Assembly: GCF_021729015.1 (NCBI RefSeq)
Contig: NZ_JAJQQZ010000004.1
Span: forward strand, 62,001 to 126,000
DNA length: 64,000 bases
Source of the DNA: Halobacterium rubrum
Lineage (GTDB): Archaea; Halobacteriota; Halobacteria; Halobacteriales; Halobacteriaceae
Reading direction: 5' to 3'
In this document: positions 17,771 through 27,265 of the stretch, piece after piece
How the letters are laid out: every line of letters starts with the position of its first letter
Numbering within the stretch: the stretch's first letter is position 1
Notes under the pieces: generated by a model
The model's database searches: none
What the model saw: the letters and a program-made list of their open reading frames with translations, nothing else
Told to the model about the DNA's origin: nothing
Translations under genes and position numbers: made by a program

Positions 17771-18874
17771 ATGCGTGTGCTCACGCGGGTGACGGCCTGG
17801 ACTGCGGCGTCTGCGGGCCTCCTGGCGGTGGTCGCCCTCGCGAGTGCCACCATCGGCCCGGTCTCCATCTCGCTGCCGAACGTCGCGCTCGCCGCCCTCG
17901 ACGCGCTCGCGGTTCCGGTGTCCGCCTCCGTCTCGCTGCGGGACGCCGCCCTCCCCGCCCTCGGCGGCCTCCCCTGGGTCGCCGTCGACCTCGGCTACGT
18001 CTCGCCGCTTGACTTCGACGTCCCCGGCACCCAGCAGTACATCGTCGGCGAACTCCGCCTGCCCCGCATCGTGATGGGCGCCACCGTCGGCGCCTCGCTG
18101 GCCATCTCGGGGGCCGTCATGCAGGGGTTCTTCCGGAACCCGATGGCCGACCCCTCCATCGTCGGGGTCTCCTCCGGGGCGGCCGTCGGCGCCGTCGCCG
18201 CCATCACTGCCCCGACGGTGGTCGTCGTCGGCGTCCAGCCGGCCGCCTTCCTCGGCGCGCTGGTCGCCGCGTTCACCGTCTACCTCGTTGCCACCGAGAA
18301 CGGCCGGACGCCGGTCGCCACGCTCCTGCTGGCCGGCGTCGCCATCCAGACGCTGCTCGGTGCGTTCACGTCGTTTCTCATCGTGCACTCCGGGCGCAGC
18401 ATCCGGGAGGCGATGTACTGGCTGATGGGCAGCCTCCACGGCAGCCGCTGGCACGAGGCCGAGGTCGCGCTGCCGGTGGTCGTCCTCGGCAGCGTCGTCC
18501 TGCTGGCGTACGCCCGCGACATGAACGTCCTGCTGGCCGGCGAGGAGGACGCCCACGCGCTCGGTGTCGAGGTCGAACGCACCAAGCGCCTGCTGCTCGC
18601 CGTCGCCAGCGTCGTCACCGCTGCCGCCGTCTCCTTCGCGGGAGCCATCGGCTTCGTCGGTCTCATCGTGCCCCACGCCGTCCGGCTGGTCGTCGGCCCG
18701 GACCACCGCGTCCTCCTGCCCGTGAGCGCGTTCGCGGGCGGGGCGTTCCTGGTGACCGCCGACACGCTCGCGCGCTCGACGGCCAGCGAACTCCCCGTCG
18801 GCATCGTCACGGCGTTCGTCGGCGCGCCCTTCTTCCTCTACCTGCTGCGCGACCGGGAGGTGCACGCACTGTGA
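17771..18874 (+). CDS. btuC: Cobalamin-type ABC transporter permease (FecCD family, BtuC)
   Basis: The 367-residue permease has about ten helices of the FecCD/BtuC type. Characteristic segments are [20 protein letters not shown] near residue 95, [20 protein letters not shown] near 115, and [20 protein letters not shown] near 295, which contacts the ATPase. The ATG at 17771 ([10 protein letters not shown]) is chosen because the frame upstream runs into the promoter. A loop of about 45 residues after the first helix carries no obvious motif. Its stop overlaps the GTG start of btuD (18871-18874). Confidence 0.9.
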   Translation: MRVLTRVTAWTAASAGLLAVVALASATIGPVSISLPNVALAALDALAVPVSASVSLRDAALPALGGLPWVAVDLGYVSPLDFDVPGTQQYIVGELRLPRIVMGATVGASLAISGAVMQGFFRNPMADPSIVGVSSGAAVGAVAAITAPTVVVVGVQPAAFLGALVAAFTVYLVATENGRTPVATLLLAGVAIQTLLGAFTSFLIVHSGRSIREAMYWLMGSLHGSRWHEAEVALPVVVLGSVVLLAYARDMNVLLAGEEDAHALGVEVERTKRLLLAVASVVTAAAVSFAGAIGFVGLIVPHAVRLVVGPDHRVLLPVSAFAGGAFLVTADTLARSTASELPVGIVTAFVGAPFFLYLLRDREVHAL

Positions 18875-20154
18875 CACTGGACGTCTCCGGCGTCGACGTC
18901 GAACTGGCCGGCACGCAGATTCTCTCGGACGTGAGCGCGACCGTCTCGGACGGCCGGCTCGTCGGCGTCGTCGGCCCGAACGGCGCGGGGAAGTCGACGC
19001 TGCTGCGCGCGATGAACGGCGTCGTCGAACCATGCGCGGGCACTGTGCTCGTCGACGGCGACGACGTCCACGAGCTCCCGTCGAAGGCCGCCAGCCGCCG
19101 CATCGCCACCGTCCCGCAGGACACCCACGTCTCCTTCGAGTTCACGGTCCGGCAGACCGTCGAGATGGGGCGCCACCCACACCAGCCCCGGTTCGGCCGC
19201 GACGACGACCCCGAGGCCGTCGACCGCGCGATGGAGCGCGCCGAGGTCTCGCAGTTCGCCGACCGCGAGGTCACCTCTCTGTCCGGCGGGGAGACCCAGC
19301 GCGTGCTGTTGGCCCGCGCACTCGCTCAGGACACCCCCGTGCTCCTGCTGGACGAGCCGACGGCGAGCCTCGACGTGAACCACCAGATTCGCACGCTCGA
19401 ACTCGTCCGCGGGCTCGCGGACAGCGACGACCGCGCCGTCGTCGCCGCCATCCACGACCTCGACCTGGCGGCCAGATACTGCGACGAACTCGTGCTCGTC
19501 GCCGACGGCGAAGTCGTCGACGCGGGCAGCCCGCGGTCGGTGCTCACGCCTGAGGCGGTCCGGAACGCGTTCGACGCCCGGGTCGCCGTCGGCACCGACC
19601 CGGCGACGGGCGCGCCGACCGTCACGCCGCTCCCGGATTGCGAGGGGAGGGACGACGACGACGACGACCTCGACGCTCGCGTGCACGTGCTCGGCGGTGG
19701 CGACAGCGCAGCGCCCGTCGTCCGGGACCTCGTCGACGCCGGCGCCGAGGTGACGGTGGGGCCGGTCGTCGACGGCGACACCGACCACGAGACGGCGCGT
19801 CGGTTCGGAGTAGACTGCGTCACGGTCCAGCCATTCGAGTCCCCGCGCGGCGCGGCCGAGGCGACAGCCCGCGACTTCGTCGACGCTTCGGACGCCGTCG
19901 TCGCACCCGCCGAGGCCGCCGACTGGGGCGTAAACGACGACCTGCGCGCGAGAGCCGACCAGTGTGTGGTTGTCGGGGAGGGTGCGGGTGGGCCACGAGT
20001 GGCCGCCGGGGACGTCGCGTCGGCCGTCGCGGCCGTCTCGGAGCCGGGCGAGCGCCTCGCCGTCGCCGACGGTGGCGGTGGCACCGGCAGGGACGACGAC
20101 AGCGACGACGGCGAGAGTGGGGCGGACGGGAGTGGCGCCGGGGACGCCGACTGA
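18871..20154 (+). CDS. btuD: Cobalamin-type ABC transporter ATPase with C-terminal extension (BtuD)
   Basis: The ATPase domain spans residues 1-255, with Walker [10 protein letters not shown] near 34-42, signature [15 protein letters not shown] near 135, Walker B VLLLDEPT near 156 and the switch His in [12 protein letters not shown]. It drives the BtuC channel. After an acidic linker near 260 there is an extra domain of about 160 residues that begins [20 protein letters not shown], alternates strands and helices, and ends in a Gly/Asp-rich tail. Usual BtuD proteins are about 250-260 residues. The extension resembles a nucleotide-binding alpha/beta domain but I cannot assign it. Confidence 0.88.
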   Translation: MTLDVSGVDVELAGTQILSDVSATVSDGRLVGVVGPNGAGKSTLLRAMNGVVEPCAGTVLVDGDDVHELPSKAASRRIATVPQDTHVSFEFTVRQTVEMGRHPHQPRFGRDDDPEAVDRAMERAEVSQFADREVTSLSGGETQRVLLARALAQDTPVLLLDEPTASLDVNHQIRTLELVRGLADSDDRAVVAAIHDLDLAARYCDELVLVADGEVVDAGSPRSVLTPEAVRNAFDARVAVGTDPATGAPTVTPLPDCEGRDDDDDDLDARVHVLGGGDSAAPVVRDLVDAGAEVTVGPVVDGDTDHETARRFGVDCVTVQPFESPRGAAEATARDFVDASDAVVAPAEAADWGVNDDLRARADQCVVVGEGAGGPRVAAGDVASAVAAVSEPGERLAVADGGGGTGRDDDSDDGESGADGSGAGDAD

Positions 20155-20197
20155 GCTAGCCAGTCCCCCTTTGAGTCTCGCGCCCACAGACACCTGC

Positions 20198-22174
20198 ATG
20201 GACCGCGTGGCCGCCCCAGTCGCCGCCGTCGTCGTCGCCGCCCTGCTCGTTCTGTCCGCCGCCGCACCTGCCGTCGGCCAGTCTGTCGCCCCCACTCGCG
20301 ACGCCACCGCCGTCGAGCAGCGGACGGTGACAATCGAGAAGCACGTGGAGCTGTTCCTCACGCCGGACGAGCCGGGACGCATCGACGTCGTCGTCGGGTA
20401 CAGGCTCCCGGACTCCGTGTCGTCGCTGTCGGTCTCGCTGCCGGACCGGACGACCGCAATCGAGACCAGCGACTTCGAGGAGACGCCCGACGACTACGAG
20501 TGGGACGGCGACGGCGACACCGCCCAGCTCCGGGCGACCGTCGACGCGAACCGCAGTGCCACCGGCTTGCGGGCCGGCGCCGACTCCCAGTCCGGCGAGT
20601 ACTCGTTCGTCGACGCCGGCAACTGGGCGCTGGTCACCGTGCCGACGATGCGAACCGGCTGGGGGTGGTCCGGGCCGGAGGACCTGACCGTCGACCTCAC
20701 CCAGTCGACGACGGTCAACGGCGAGGGCTCGACGGGCGGCGAGGTGGCGTACCTCGGGCCCGTCACCGAACACACCCGTGACGCGAACGGCCAGACGTTC
20801 ACGCTCGCCGTCCCGGACCGGGCGTCGCTCGCCGAGCGCCCCGCGGACGTGCTCGCCGCCTTCGAAGCGGCGTCCGGCCGGATGCAGGTCGGTGACCGCG
20901 ACGACGAGGTCTGGATGGGGGTCGCGCCGACCGACGCCGGCTGGGGCGTCCGCGGCGTCGAGTACGGCGGGAACGACGCCTGGGTGCTCGCCGACTCCCG
21001 GCTCGACGAGCCGGCGAACGTCTGGCTGCACGAGTACGTCCACACCCGGCAGGACTACACGACCGAGTCCTCGGGCCGGTGGACGATGGAAGCGGCCGCC
21101 GAGTACTACGCCGCCTCGCTGTCCCTCGAACTGGGGTACGTCGGCTTCGAAGACTTCCGGCAGTACCTCGCGTACGGCGACCGCGACCCCTGGCGGGACG
21201 CCGTGCTGGCGACGCCGTCGACGTGGTCGTCGGGCGCGAACTACCTCAAGGGCGGCCTCGTCTGGGGTGAGCTCGACCGCCGCGTCCGGCTGGCGACGAA
21301 CCAGACGTCGTCGATGGACGAGGTGCTGTACGCGCTGAACCGACAGGACCCCGACGTCTCGAACGAGGACGTCGTCGCCGCCGTGCGCTCGACGGCCGGT
21401 GACGACGCAGCGGGGGCCGCCGAGCACTTCACGACCAGCGACGCGTCGCCGTCGATGTGGTCCAGCAGTGACCACACGGCCGCCTTCGACACGGAGCCGC
21501 CCCGGATGACGTACAGCGAGCGCCAGTACCGGGTTTCGGGGCCGTTCCGGAACGAGACGTTCGCCGGACCGCCGCCGACGCTGTACGTCGGGGAGACGCT
21601 GACAGTCACGGCGTCGGTGACCAACAAGGGCGGCTTGCCCGGCACGTACGAGGCCACACTGGACCGGGACGGTGCGACACTCGCGACCGACTCCGGGTCG
21701 CTGGACGCCGACGAGTCCGGCCGGGTCGCCGTCGAGCACACGGTCGAAACGCCGGGGACGTACAACCTCACGGTCGGCCGGGACGGCGAGCAGGTGACGG
21801 CTCGGTCGCCGTCGACGCTCCGGGTCGCCGACCTCGCCGTCGAGCCCGACCGGGTCGAGCCGGGAGAGACCGTCGCGGTCACTGCGACGCTGTCGAACCC
21901 CAGCGAGCACCCGGCGACCGGCTCGGTGACGGTCGCGCTGGACGGTCGGTCGGTCGGCACGCTGAACGCCACGCTCGCGGCCGGCGAGACGACCAGCCGG
22001 TCGACGACCGTCACGCTCACCCAGTCCCGCCGGTACGAGGTGTCGGCGGGCGACCGAACCGTGTCGGCGCGAGCGAGCGAACCGGACGCGTCGGCTCCGG
22101 GGCTCGGTCTCGCTGGCGCCGCAGTCGTCGTCGCTGTCACGGCGAGCGCGCTGGCAGCCCGACGGAGGCGGTGA
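20198..22174 (+). CDS. Secreted, membrane-anchored HExxH metalloprotease
   Basis: This 658-residue protein starts at the ATG at 20198, which opens a signal peptide (residues 1-28). A zinc-binding HEYVH is at 278-282 and a downstream glutamate, Glu298, is in WTMEAAAEYY: the gluzincin pattern. The following 120 residues are helical, as in M1/MA-clan peptidases. From about 500 there are two Ig-like, CARDB-type repeats (ETLTVTASVTNKG; ETVAVTATLSNPS). The C-terminus APGLGLAGAAVVV...ARRRR is a helix with a basic end and looks like a PGF-CTERM anchor. It follows btuD after 43 bp; substrates are unknown. Confidence 0.78.
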   Translation: MDRVAAPVAAVVVAALLVLSAAAPAVGQSVAPTRDATAVEQRTVTIEKHVELFLTPDEPGRIDVVVGYRLPDSVSSLSVSLPDRTTAIETSDFEETPDDYEWDGDGDTAQLRATVDANRSATGLRAGADSQSGEYSFVDAGNWALVTVPTMRTGWGWSGPEDLTVDLTQSTTVNGEGSTGGEVAYLGPVTEHTRDANGQTFTLAVPDRASLAERPADVLAAFEAASGRMQVGDRDDEVWMGVAPTDAGWGVRGVEYGGNDAWVLADSRLDEPANVWLHEYVHTRQDYTTESSGRWTMEAAAEYYAASLSLELGYVGFEDFRQYLAYGDRDPWRDAVLATPSTWSSGANYLKGGLVWGELDRRVRLATNQTSSMDEVLYALNRQDPDVSNEDVVAAVRSTAGDDAAGAAEHFTTSDASPSMWSSSDHTAAFDTEPPRMTYSERQYRVSGPFRNETFAGPPPTLYVGETLTVTASVTNKGGLPGTYEATLDRDGATLATDSGSLDADESGRVAVEHTVETPGTYNLTVGRDGEQVTARSPSTLRVADLAVEPDRVEPGETVAVTATLSNPSEHPATGSVTVALDGRSVGTLNATLAAGETTSRSTTVTLTQSRRYEVSAGDRTVSARASEPDASAPGLGLAGAAVVVAVTASALAARRRR

Positions 22175-22175
22175 C

Positions 22176-22736
22176 GTGAACGCCACGACCCGCCGCGCGC
22201 TCGCTGTCGCCGTCCTGCTTGCGCTCTCGGGCTGTACGGGCGCCATCTCACCGGGTGCCGACGGCACGCCGACTGCCGGCGAACGGACGGCCACCGTCGT
22301 CGACGTCGTCGACGGCGACACCGTCGACGTGCGGTTCGCGGACGGCACCGAGGAGCGCGTCCGGCTGCTCGGCGTCGACACCCCCGAGGTGTACGCCGAC
22401 CCGTCGCCCGGCGAGTTCGAGGGAGTCCCGGACACCGAATCCGGGCGCACGTGCCTCCGTGAGTGGGGCGAGCGCGCCAGCGAGTTCGCCACCGACCGGC
22501 TCGCCGGCGAGTCGGTGGTCGTCGAGACCGACGCCGAGGCGGACCGCCGGGGCGGCTACGACCGGCTGCTCGCGTACGTCACCGTCGACGGCCGCGACCG
22601 GTCGTTCAACCGCGCCCTGCTCGACGACGGCTACGCTCGCCTCTACGACACGGCGTTCACGGAACGGGACGCGTTCGCAGCGGCCGAACGCCGCGCCCGG
22701 CAGAACGAGACCGGCCTCTGGGCCTGCGCGACCTGA
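22176..22736 (+). CDS. Thermonuclease (SNase-like) lipoprotein
   Basis: The 186-residue protein starts with GTG one base after the protease stop. It has a lipoprotein signal (ALSGC lipobox, Cys20). The SNase fold is seen from residue 38: VVDVVDGDTVDVRF, VRLLGVDTPEV (catalytic Arg and Asp region), then YDRLLAYVTVDG and FNRALLDDGYARLY. Members cut DNA or RNA nonspecifically outside the cell. The first catalytic Arg and the Asp of the GVDTPE motif are present. It is probably co-transcribed with the protease. Confidence 0.87.
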   Translation: MNATTRRALAVAVLLALSGCTGAISPGADGTPTAGERTATVVDVVDGDTVDVRFADGTEERVRLLGVDTPEVYADPSPGEFEGVPDTESGRTCLREWGERASEFATDRLAGESVVVETDAEADRRGGYDRLLAYVTVDGRDRSFNRALLDDGYARLYDTAFTERDAFAAAERRARQNETGLWACAT

Positions 22737-22761
22737 CGCGTCCGGCCCCTCACACCGCCCC

Positions 22762-22784
22762 CGAAACCGAACTAAAGGGTTTCG
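22762..22784. promoter_or_regulatory. Inverted repeat CGAAACC-N9-GGTTTCG in the gap before the sensor kinases
   Basis: Perfect 7-bp arms at 22762-22768 and 22778-22784 flank an AT-rich spacer (GAACTAAAG). It lies 26 bp after the nuclease stop and about 100 bp before the first kinase, so it may be a transcript-end hairpin or an operator. A TATA-like CTTATA at 22827-22832 lies downstream. Nothing else is evident in 22737-22887. Confidence 0.4.
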
Positions 22785-22887
22785 TCAGCCGCGTGGCGTC
22801 CCAGTCAGCGGGAAGGAGACGCCCGGCTTATACCCTCGGCCCGTACACGTTCGCACGAGACCCGGCTGCCCGCCGAGGATACCGCCG

Positions 22888-24651
22888 ATGACACCGCCAG
22901 ACCCATACGCCGACGTGCTCGCCAGCGTGACAGACCCGGTGGTCGTCGTCCGTGACGGCACTGTTGCCTACGCAAACGCCTCGTTTAGCGAACTCACCGG
23001 CGCGGACGACCCCGTCGGCGACCCGATTCGCGCGTTCGCCCCGAGGGACACCGCCGCAGACGTCGAGCGGTTCTGTGAGGCCGTAGCGACCGGAGACACC
23101 ATCGACGAACGCGCCCGGCTCGTGTTCAGCGACGTCGAGGCCGAGGAGCGCCGCCTCGTCACCGTCGAGGCCTCCCGTGTCGCTCCCGACGGTGACGGGA
23201 CCAGCACGCCCGGTGCAGCGCTCGTCGTCGTCGACTCGCCGGCGGCCAGCACCGAGTGGGCGCGCCACGAGCGAATCCTCGACGAACTCCCCGTCGGCGT
23301 CTTCCGCACGGAACTCGAGGACGGCGAACTCATCGACGTGAACGACGAACTGGTCGCGCTCGCGGACGCCGACTCGAAAGACGAGCTCCGGGGTCGGGAA
23401 GTCACCGAGATGTACGCCGACCCCGGGGCCCGGGAGGCGGTCGCGGACCAACTCCGCGAGGAGGGCGCGGTCCACGAGGAAGAGGTACGCCTGAAATCGC
23501 TGTCTGACGAGCCGGTCTGGGCGGCGGTCACCGCCGTCACCGACGAGCGCGCCGACACCACCGTCGTCGACGGCGTCGTCCGGGACGTCACCGAACGCCG
23601 CGAGCTCGAGACCGAGCTCCGGCAGCGCGCCCGGCAGTTCCGCCGGATGTTCAAGCGACACTCCGCGCCGATGCTGCTCGTCGACCCCGACAGCGGCGGC
23701 ATCCGGAACGCCAACGACGCCGCAGCCGAGTTCTACGGCTACTCGGCGAGCGAGCTCGCCGGCATGACTGTCGACGACCTCAACAGGCTCCCGCCCGAGG
23801 AGGTCGAGGCGGAACGCGAGCGCGCGGAGACCGGCGACCGCAACCACTTCCTCTTCGAGCACGAGCTCGCCGACGGCGAGGTTCGCACTGTCGAAGTCCA
23901 CTCCTCGCCGATCGAACTGGAGGACGACACACTCCTGTTCTCCATCGTCGTCGACGTCACCGAGCGCGCGGACTACGAGGACCGCCTCGAGACCCAGCGA
24001 GACAACCTCGAGGTCCTCAACAAGGTCCTGCGCCACGACATCCGCAACGACCTCCAGCTCGTGCTCGCGTACGGCGAGATGCTCGCCGACGAGGCCGACG
24101 ACGAGCACGCCGACTACGTCAGCCGCATCCGGGAGAGCGCGGACCACGCGGTCGAGCTGACGAAGACCGCCCGGGACATCGCCGACGTGATGCTCACCGA
24201 CGCCGACAACGACCACCCGATTCCGCTGCGGTCGACGCTGGAGGCGGAACTGGACGAGGTCCGGTCGTCGTTCCCCGGGGCGGCCGTCACCGTCGACGGC
24301 TCGATTCCGGACGTCGCCGTCCACGGCAACGACATGCTCGACTCCGTCTTCCGGAACCTCCTGAAGAACGCCGTCCAGCACAACGACGAGCCGGTGCCCG
24401 AGGTCACCGTCCACACCGAGGTGAACGGCGACACCGTCAGCGTGGCGGTCGCCGACAACGGCCCCGGCGTGCCCGACGCCCACAAGGACGCCATCTTCGG
24501 GAAGGGCGAGACCGGCCTCGAGAGCGACGGCACCGGTATGGGACTGCACCTCGTGGAGACGCTCGTCGACGCCATCGACGGCGAGGTCCACGTCTCCGAC
24601 AACGAGCCACGGGGCGCAGTGTTCACCGTGGACTTCCGGATAGCTGACTGA
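22888..24651 (+). CDS. Cytoplasmic PAS-domain sensor histidine kinase
   Basis: The 587-residue protein has no membrane segment. Three PAS modules cover residues about 8-105 (PVVVVRDGTVAYANASFSEL), 115-235 (PVGVFRTELEDGELIDVNDE) and 250-365 (SAPMLLVDPDSGGIRNANDA). The phosphoacceptor is His in VLRHDIRNDLQLVLAYGEML (near 382). The HATPase domain shows LLKNAVQHND, ADNGPGVP and GTGMGLHLVETL. I chose the ATG at 22888 (MTPPDPYADVLASVTD), where PAS similarity begins; the frame is open much further upstream. The second kinase starts 2 bp after its stop. No response regulator is adjacent. Confidence 0.9.
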   Translation: MTPPDPYADVLASVTDPVVVVRDGTVAYANASFSELTGADDPVGDPIRAFAPRDTAADVERFCEAVATGDTIDERARLVFSDVEAEERRLVTVEASRVAPDGDGTSTPGAALVVVDSPAASTEWARHERILDELPVGVFRTELEDGELIDVNDELVALADADSKDELRGREVTEMYADPGAREAVADQLREEGAVHEEEVRLKSLSDEPVWAAVTAVTDERADTTVVDGVVRDVTERRELETELRQRARQFRRMFKRHSAPMLLVDPDSGGIRNANDAAAEFYGYSASELAGMTVDDLNRLPPEEVEAERERAETGDRNHFLFEHELADGEVRTVEVHSSPIELEDDTLLFSIVVDVTERADYEDRLETQRDNLEVLNKVLRHDIRNDLQLVLAYGEMLADEADDEHADYVSRIRESADHAVELTKTARDIADVMLTDADNDHPIPLRSTLEAELDEVRSSFPGAAVTVDGSIPDVAVHGNDMLDSVFRNLLKNAVQHNDEPVPEVTVHTEVNGDTVSVAVADNGPGVPDAHKDAIFGKGETGLESDGTGMGLHLVETLVDAIDGEVHVSDNEPRGAVFTVDFRIAD

Positions 24652-24653
24652 CG

Positions 24654-26294
24654 ATGCGGTCCCGTCGACTCTTCGTCCTGGTGCTCGCGGTGTCCGCGCT
24701 CGTGCTGTCCGGCGCCACCTACGCCGGCTTCCAGGCCTACCAGGACGCCGTGGTCGACGAACACAGCGCCGACGTCCAGCGCAGCGGCGACCTCGTCCGC
24801 GCGGACATCGACGCCCGGCTGGCCGCCCACCAGGAGACCGTCGAACTGTGGGCGGCCCTGCCCGCGGTCGCCGCGCACGGCACCGACAGACAGCAGGACC
24901 GGCTGGACGCGCTCGTCGCGAACACGGCGTTCTCCGGGGCGTCGGTGGTCGACGCGAACGGCACGATGACGGCGCTCGTCTCGGACCTCCCGCCGGCCGA
25001 ACGCGACCGGCTCGTCGGCAGCGACCTCGGCGACCGGACGTACGTCCAGCGCGCACTCGCCGGCGAGACGTACGTCAGCGACCCCGTGGCGGCCGAAACC
25101 GGCAACGACGTCGTCACCGTGAGCACGCCAGTGCGCCGCGACGGCGAGGTCGTCGGCACCCTGAACGCGGCGTTTCACCTCTCCGGGGCCGCGTTCTTCG
25201 AGTCGGCGACCCGCGACCTCTCGGTGGAGACGGGTGTCACTGTCACGACGGCCGACGGCACCGTCGTCTACGAGGAGGAGCCCTCGCCCGACGAGTCACT
25301 GACCAGCCACGACGCGGCGCTCTCCGAGGCCGACTGGACGGTCACCGTCTCGGAATCGCGGGCGGTACTACGACCGACGATTCGCCGCCTCAGTCTGCTG
25401 CAGGCCGTCAGCGTCGCCGCCGTGCTCGCGGTCGCCGCCGGGTTCGGGTGGTGGAACTACCGCCGGAACCTCAGGCAGGTCGAAGCCCTCCTCGAAGGCT
25501 TCGAATCCCTCCAGGACGGCGAGTACGGCACGCACGTGGACGTCGGCGGGGCCGAAGAGTGGGACCGCATCGGTCGGGGTTTCAACGAGATGAGCGACAC
25601 CGTCCGCCGGTCGGTGGACGAGAGCCGCGAGCGCGCCCAGCAGCTTCAGGTCCTCGACCGCGTGCTCCGCCACACGCTCCGGAACGAACTGAACGTCGTT
25701 CGCGGCCGCGCCGAACTGGTCGCCGCCCAGACCGACGGCGAGCCGGCAGAACACGCCCGCACCGTCGTCGAGCGCTGCGACGACCTGCTCGAGACGGCGG
25801 ACAAGGAGCGCGCCATCAACGACGTGCTCGGTGCGGAGACGACCGCCGAGCCCGTGGACGTCGCTCGGGTCGTCGAGCACGCGGTCGAAGAGGTCCGCGA
25901 GGAGTACCCGGACGCCGCGCTGGCGCTGGACGCCCCCGAGCGCGCCCGTGCCGTCGCCGTCCCGCAGCTCGGGACCGCCGTCCGCGAGCTCGTCGAGAAC
26001 GGCATCCGGCACGCCGACCGCGACCCCGCCCAGGTAGCAGTCGAGGTCACCGTCGACGGCGAGACCGTCCGGGTCGACGTCGCCGACCACGGCCCCGGCA
26101 TCCCCGAGATCGAGCGCCGCGTGCTCAGCGGCGAAGACGCCATCGACGCACTCCACCACAGCCAGGGGCTGGGCCTCTGGCTCGTCCACTGGACGGTCGC
26201 GCACTCCGGCGGCGAGCTGTCGTTCGCCGACAACGACCCCCGGGGGACGGTCGTCTCCATCACCCTGCCCGTCCCGCCGAGCCGCCGCGACTGA
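24654..26294 (+). CDS. Membrane sensor histidine kinase with extracellular Cache-like domain
   Basis: The 546-residue protein has helices at about 5-24 and 245-263 that enclose a double-Cache-like extracellular domain (RTYVQRALAGETYVSDPVAA, TVSTPVRRDGEVVGTLNAAF). A HAMP-like linker runs from 265 to 320 (EEWDRIGRGFNEMSDTVRR). The phosphoacceptor His is in VLRHTLRNELNVVRGRAELV near 338. The HATPase carries LVENGIRHAD, VADHGPGIP and GLGLWLVHW. It begins 2 bp after the PAS kinase, so two kinases may feed one output or regulate each other. Confidence 0.9.
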   Translation: MRSRRLFVLVLAVSALVLSGATYAGFQAYQDAVVDEHSADVQRSGDLVRADIDARLAAHQETVELWAALPAVAAHGTDRQQDRLDALVANTAFSGASVVDANGTMTALVSDLPPAERDRLVGSDLGDRTYVQRALAGETYVSDPVAAETGNDVVTVSTPVRRDGEVVGTLNAAFHLSGAAFFESATRDLSVETGVTVTTADGTVVYEEEPSPDESLTSHDAALSEADWTVTVSESRAVLRPTIRRLSLLQAVSVAAVLAVAAGFGWWNYRRNLRQVEALLEGFESLQDGEYGTHVDVGGAEEWDRIGRGFNEMSDTVRRSVDESRERAQQLQVLDRVLRHTLRNELNVVRGRAELVAAQTDGEPAEHARTVVERCDDLLETADKERAINDVLGAETTAEPVDVARVVEHAVEEVREEYPDAALALDAPERARAVAVPQLGTAVRELVENGIRHADRDPAQVAVEVTVDGETVRVDVADHGPGIPEIERRVLSGEDAIDALHHSQGLGLWLVHWTVAHSGGELSFADNDPRGTVVSITLPVPPSRRD

Positions 26295-26330
26295 CCGCCA
26301 GCCGAGCCGCCGCGACCGACGGCTACCCGC

Positions 26331-27107
26331 TCAGTGCCCGTACCGGGGGTGGTCGCGGAGTTCGTCGACGTCCGATTCGACTCGGTTGAGCCGGTTCGCG
26401 AGCCGGTCGCGGCCGTGCCGCAGCTCGCGGAACTCCCAGTCGGCGTCGCCGTCGTCCAGCGAGACGAACGACAGGGCCTCGTCGTCGACGTCGTACTCGG
26501 TCCGGCACCGCTGGGCGGCCACCCGGAACGCGTACGCTCGCTGCATCGCTGCCTCCCCGGCGCCGAGGCAGTCTCGGGCGTCACGCACCGCCGCTCGCGC
26601 GTCGTCGACGAGCGCGTCGAACGACTCCTCGCCCTGCACGCCCCCCATCTCGTTCCGGTACTGGAGGGCCGACTCCGCCTCCTCGACGGCGGTCTCGGCG
26701 TCGCTGCGACGGCCGCGCGCCTCCTGGAACTGCGCGCCGGCCTCGTGGAACTGCACGAACGCCTCCAGTGACAGCAACTCGGCGAACCGCCGCATCGCCG
26801 TCTGGAACGTCGCCCACGTCAGGCCGAGGTCGCCGCCGCGCTCCCCCAGCGACTCGAACCACGACTCGTCGTACTGCGCCCGCACGAACTCCCGGAAGTG
26901 CTCGACAGCCTCGTCGCTGTCGAGGTCGGCGCCCGGCACGCCGTCGGCGTCCGCGACCGCGGCCGCGACGTCCGACGTGTGCGCCCGGAGCGCGTCGAAC
27001 AGCTCGGGCGTCTCCTCGGACAGCTGCTCCGTGCACGCCTCGACGGCGCGCTCCGCCGCCTGTCGGTCGTCGGTCAGTCCCACCCGCTCGTCCGGCGTCA
27101 CGACCAT
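26331..27107 (-). CDS. Helical, acidic protein of unknown function
   Basis: This 258-residue soluble protein starts at the ATG at 27107 (MVVTPDERVGLTDDRQAAER). It is strongly acidic, predicted almost entirely helical, with likely coiled coils near 125-175 (FHEAGAQFQEARGRRSDAET) and 225-250 (HGRDRLANRLNRVESDVDEL). No catalytic motif is seen. A TATA-like element (TTTATG on the minus strand near 27130-27137) lies just upstream, indicating a single-gene unit. It is convergent with the sensor kinase pair. I do not recognise the family. Confidence 0.65.
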   Translation of the reverse strand: MVVTPDERVGLTDDRQAAERAVEACTEQLSEETPELFDALRAHTSDVAAAVADADGVPGADLDSDEAVEHFREFVRAQYDESWFESLGERGGDLGLTWATFQTAMRRFAELLSLEAFVQFHEAGAQFQEARGRRSDAETAVEEAESALQYRNEMGGVQGEESFDALVDDARAAVRDARDCLGAGEAAMQRAYAFRVAAQRCRTEYDVDDEALSFVSLDDGDADWEFRELRHGRDRLANRLNRVESDVDELRDHPRYGH

Positions 27108-27265
27108 CGACTCCGAGTAGATAGACGGGCAACATAAATGCACGCGCCTCGCCGCACTGGTCGGAGGCGGCACAGTCGCTGGTTTACGGGCGGCCGCCGA
27201 ACGGCCAGAGTCAGTCGAGGGCTGCAACAGCGGGCCAGCGAACCGTCTCTGGGCGCGTATCGTCC

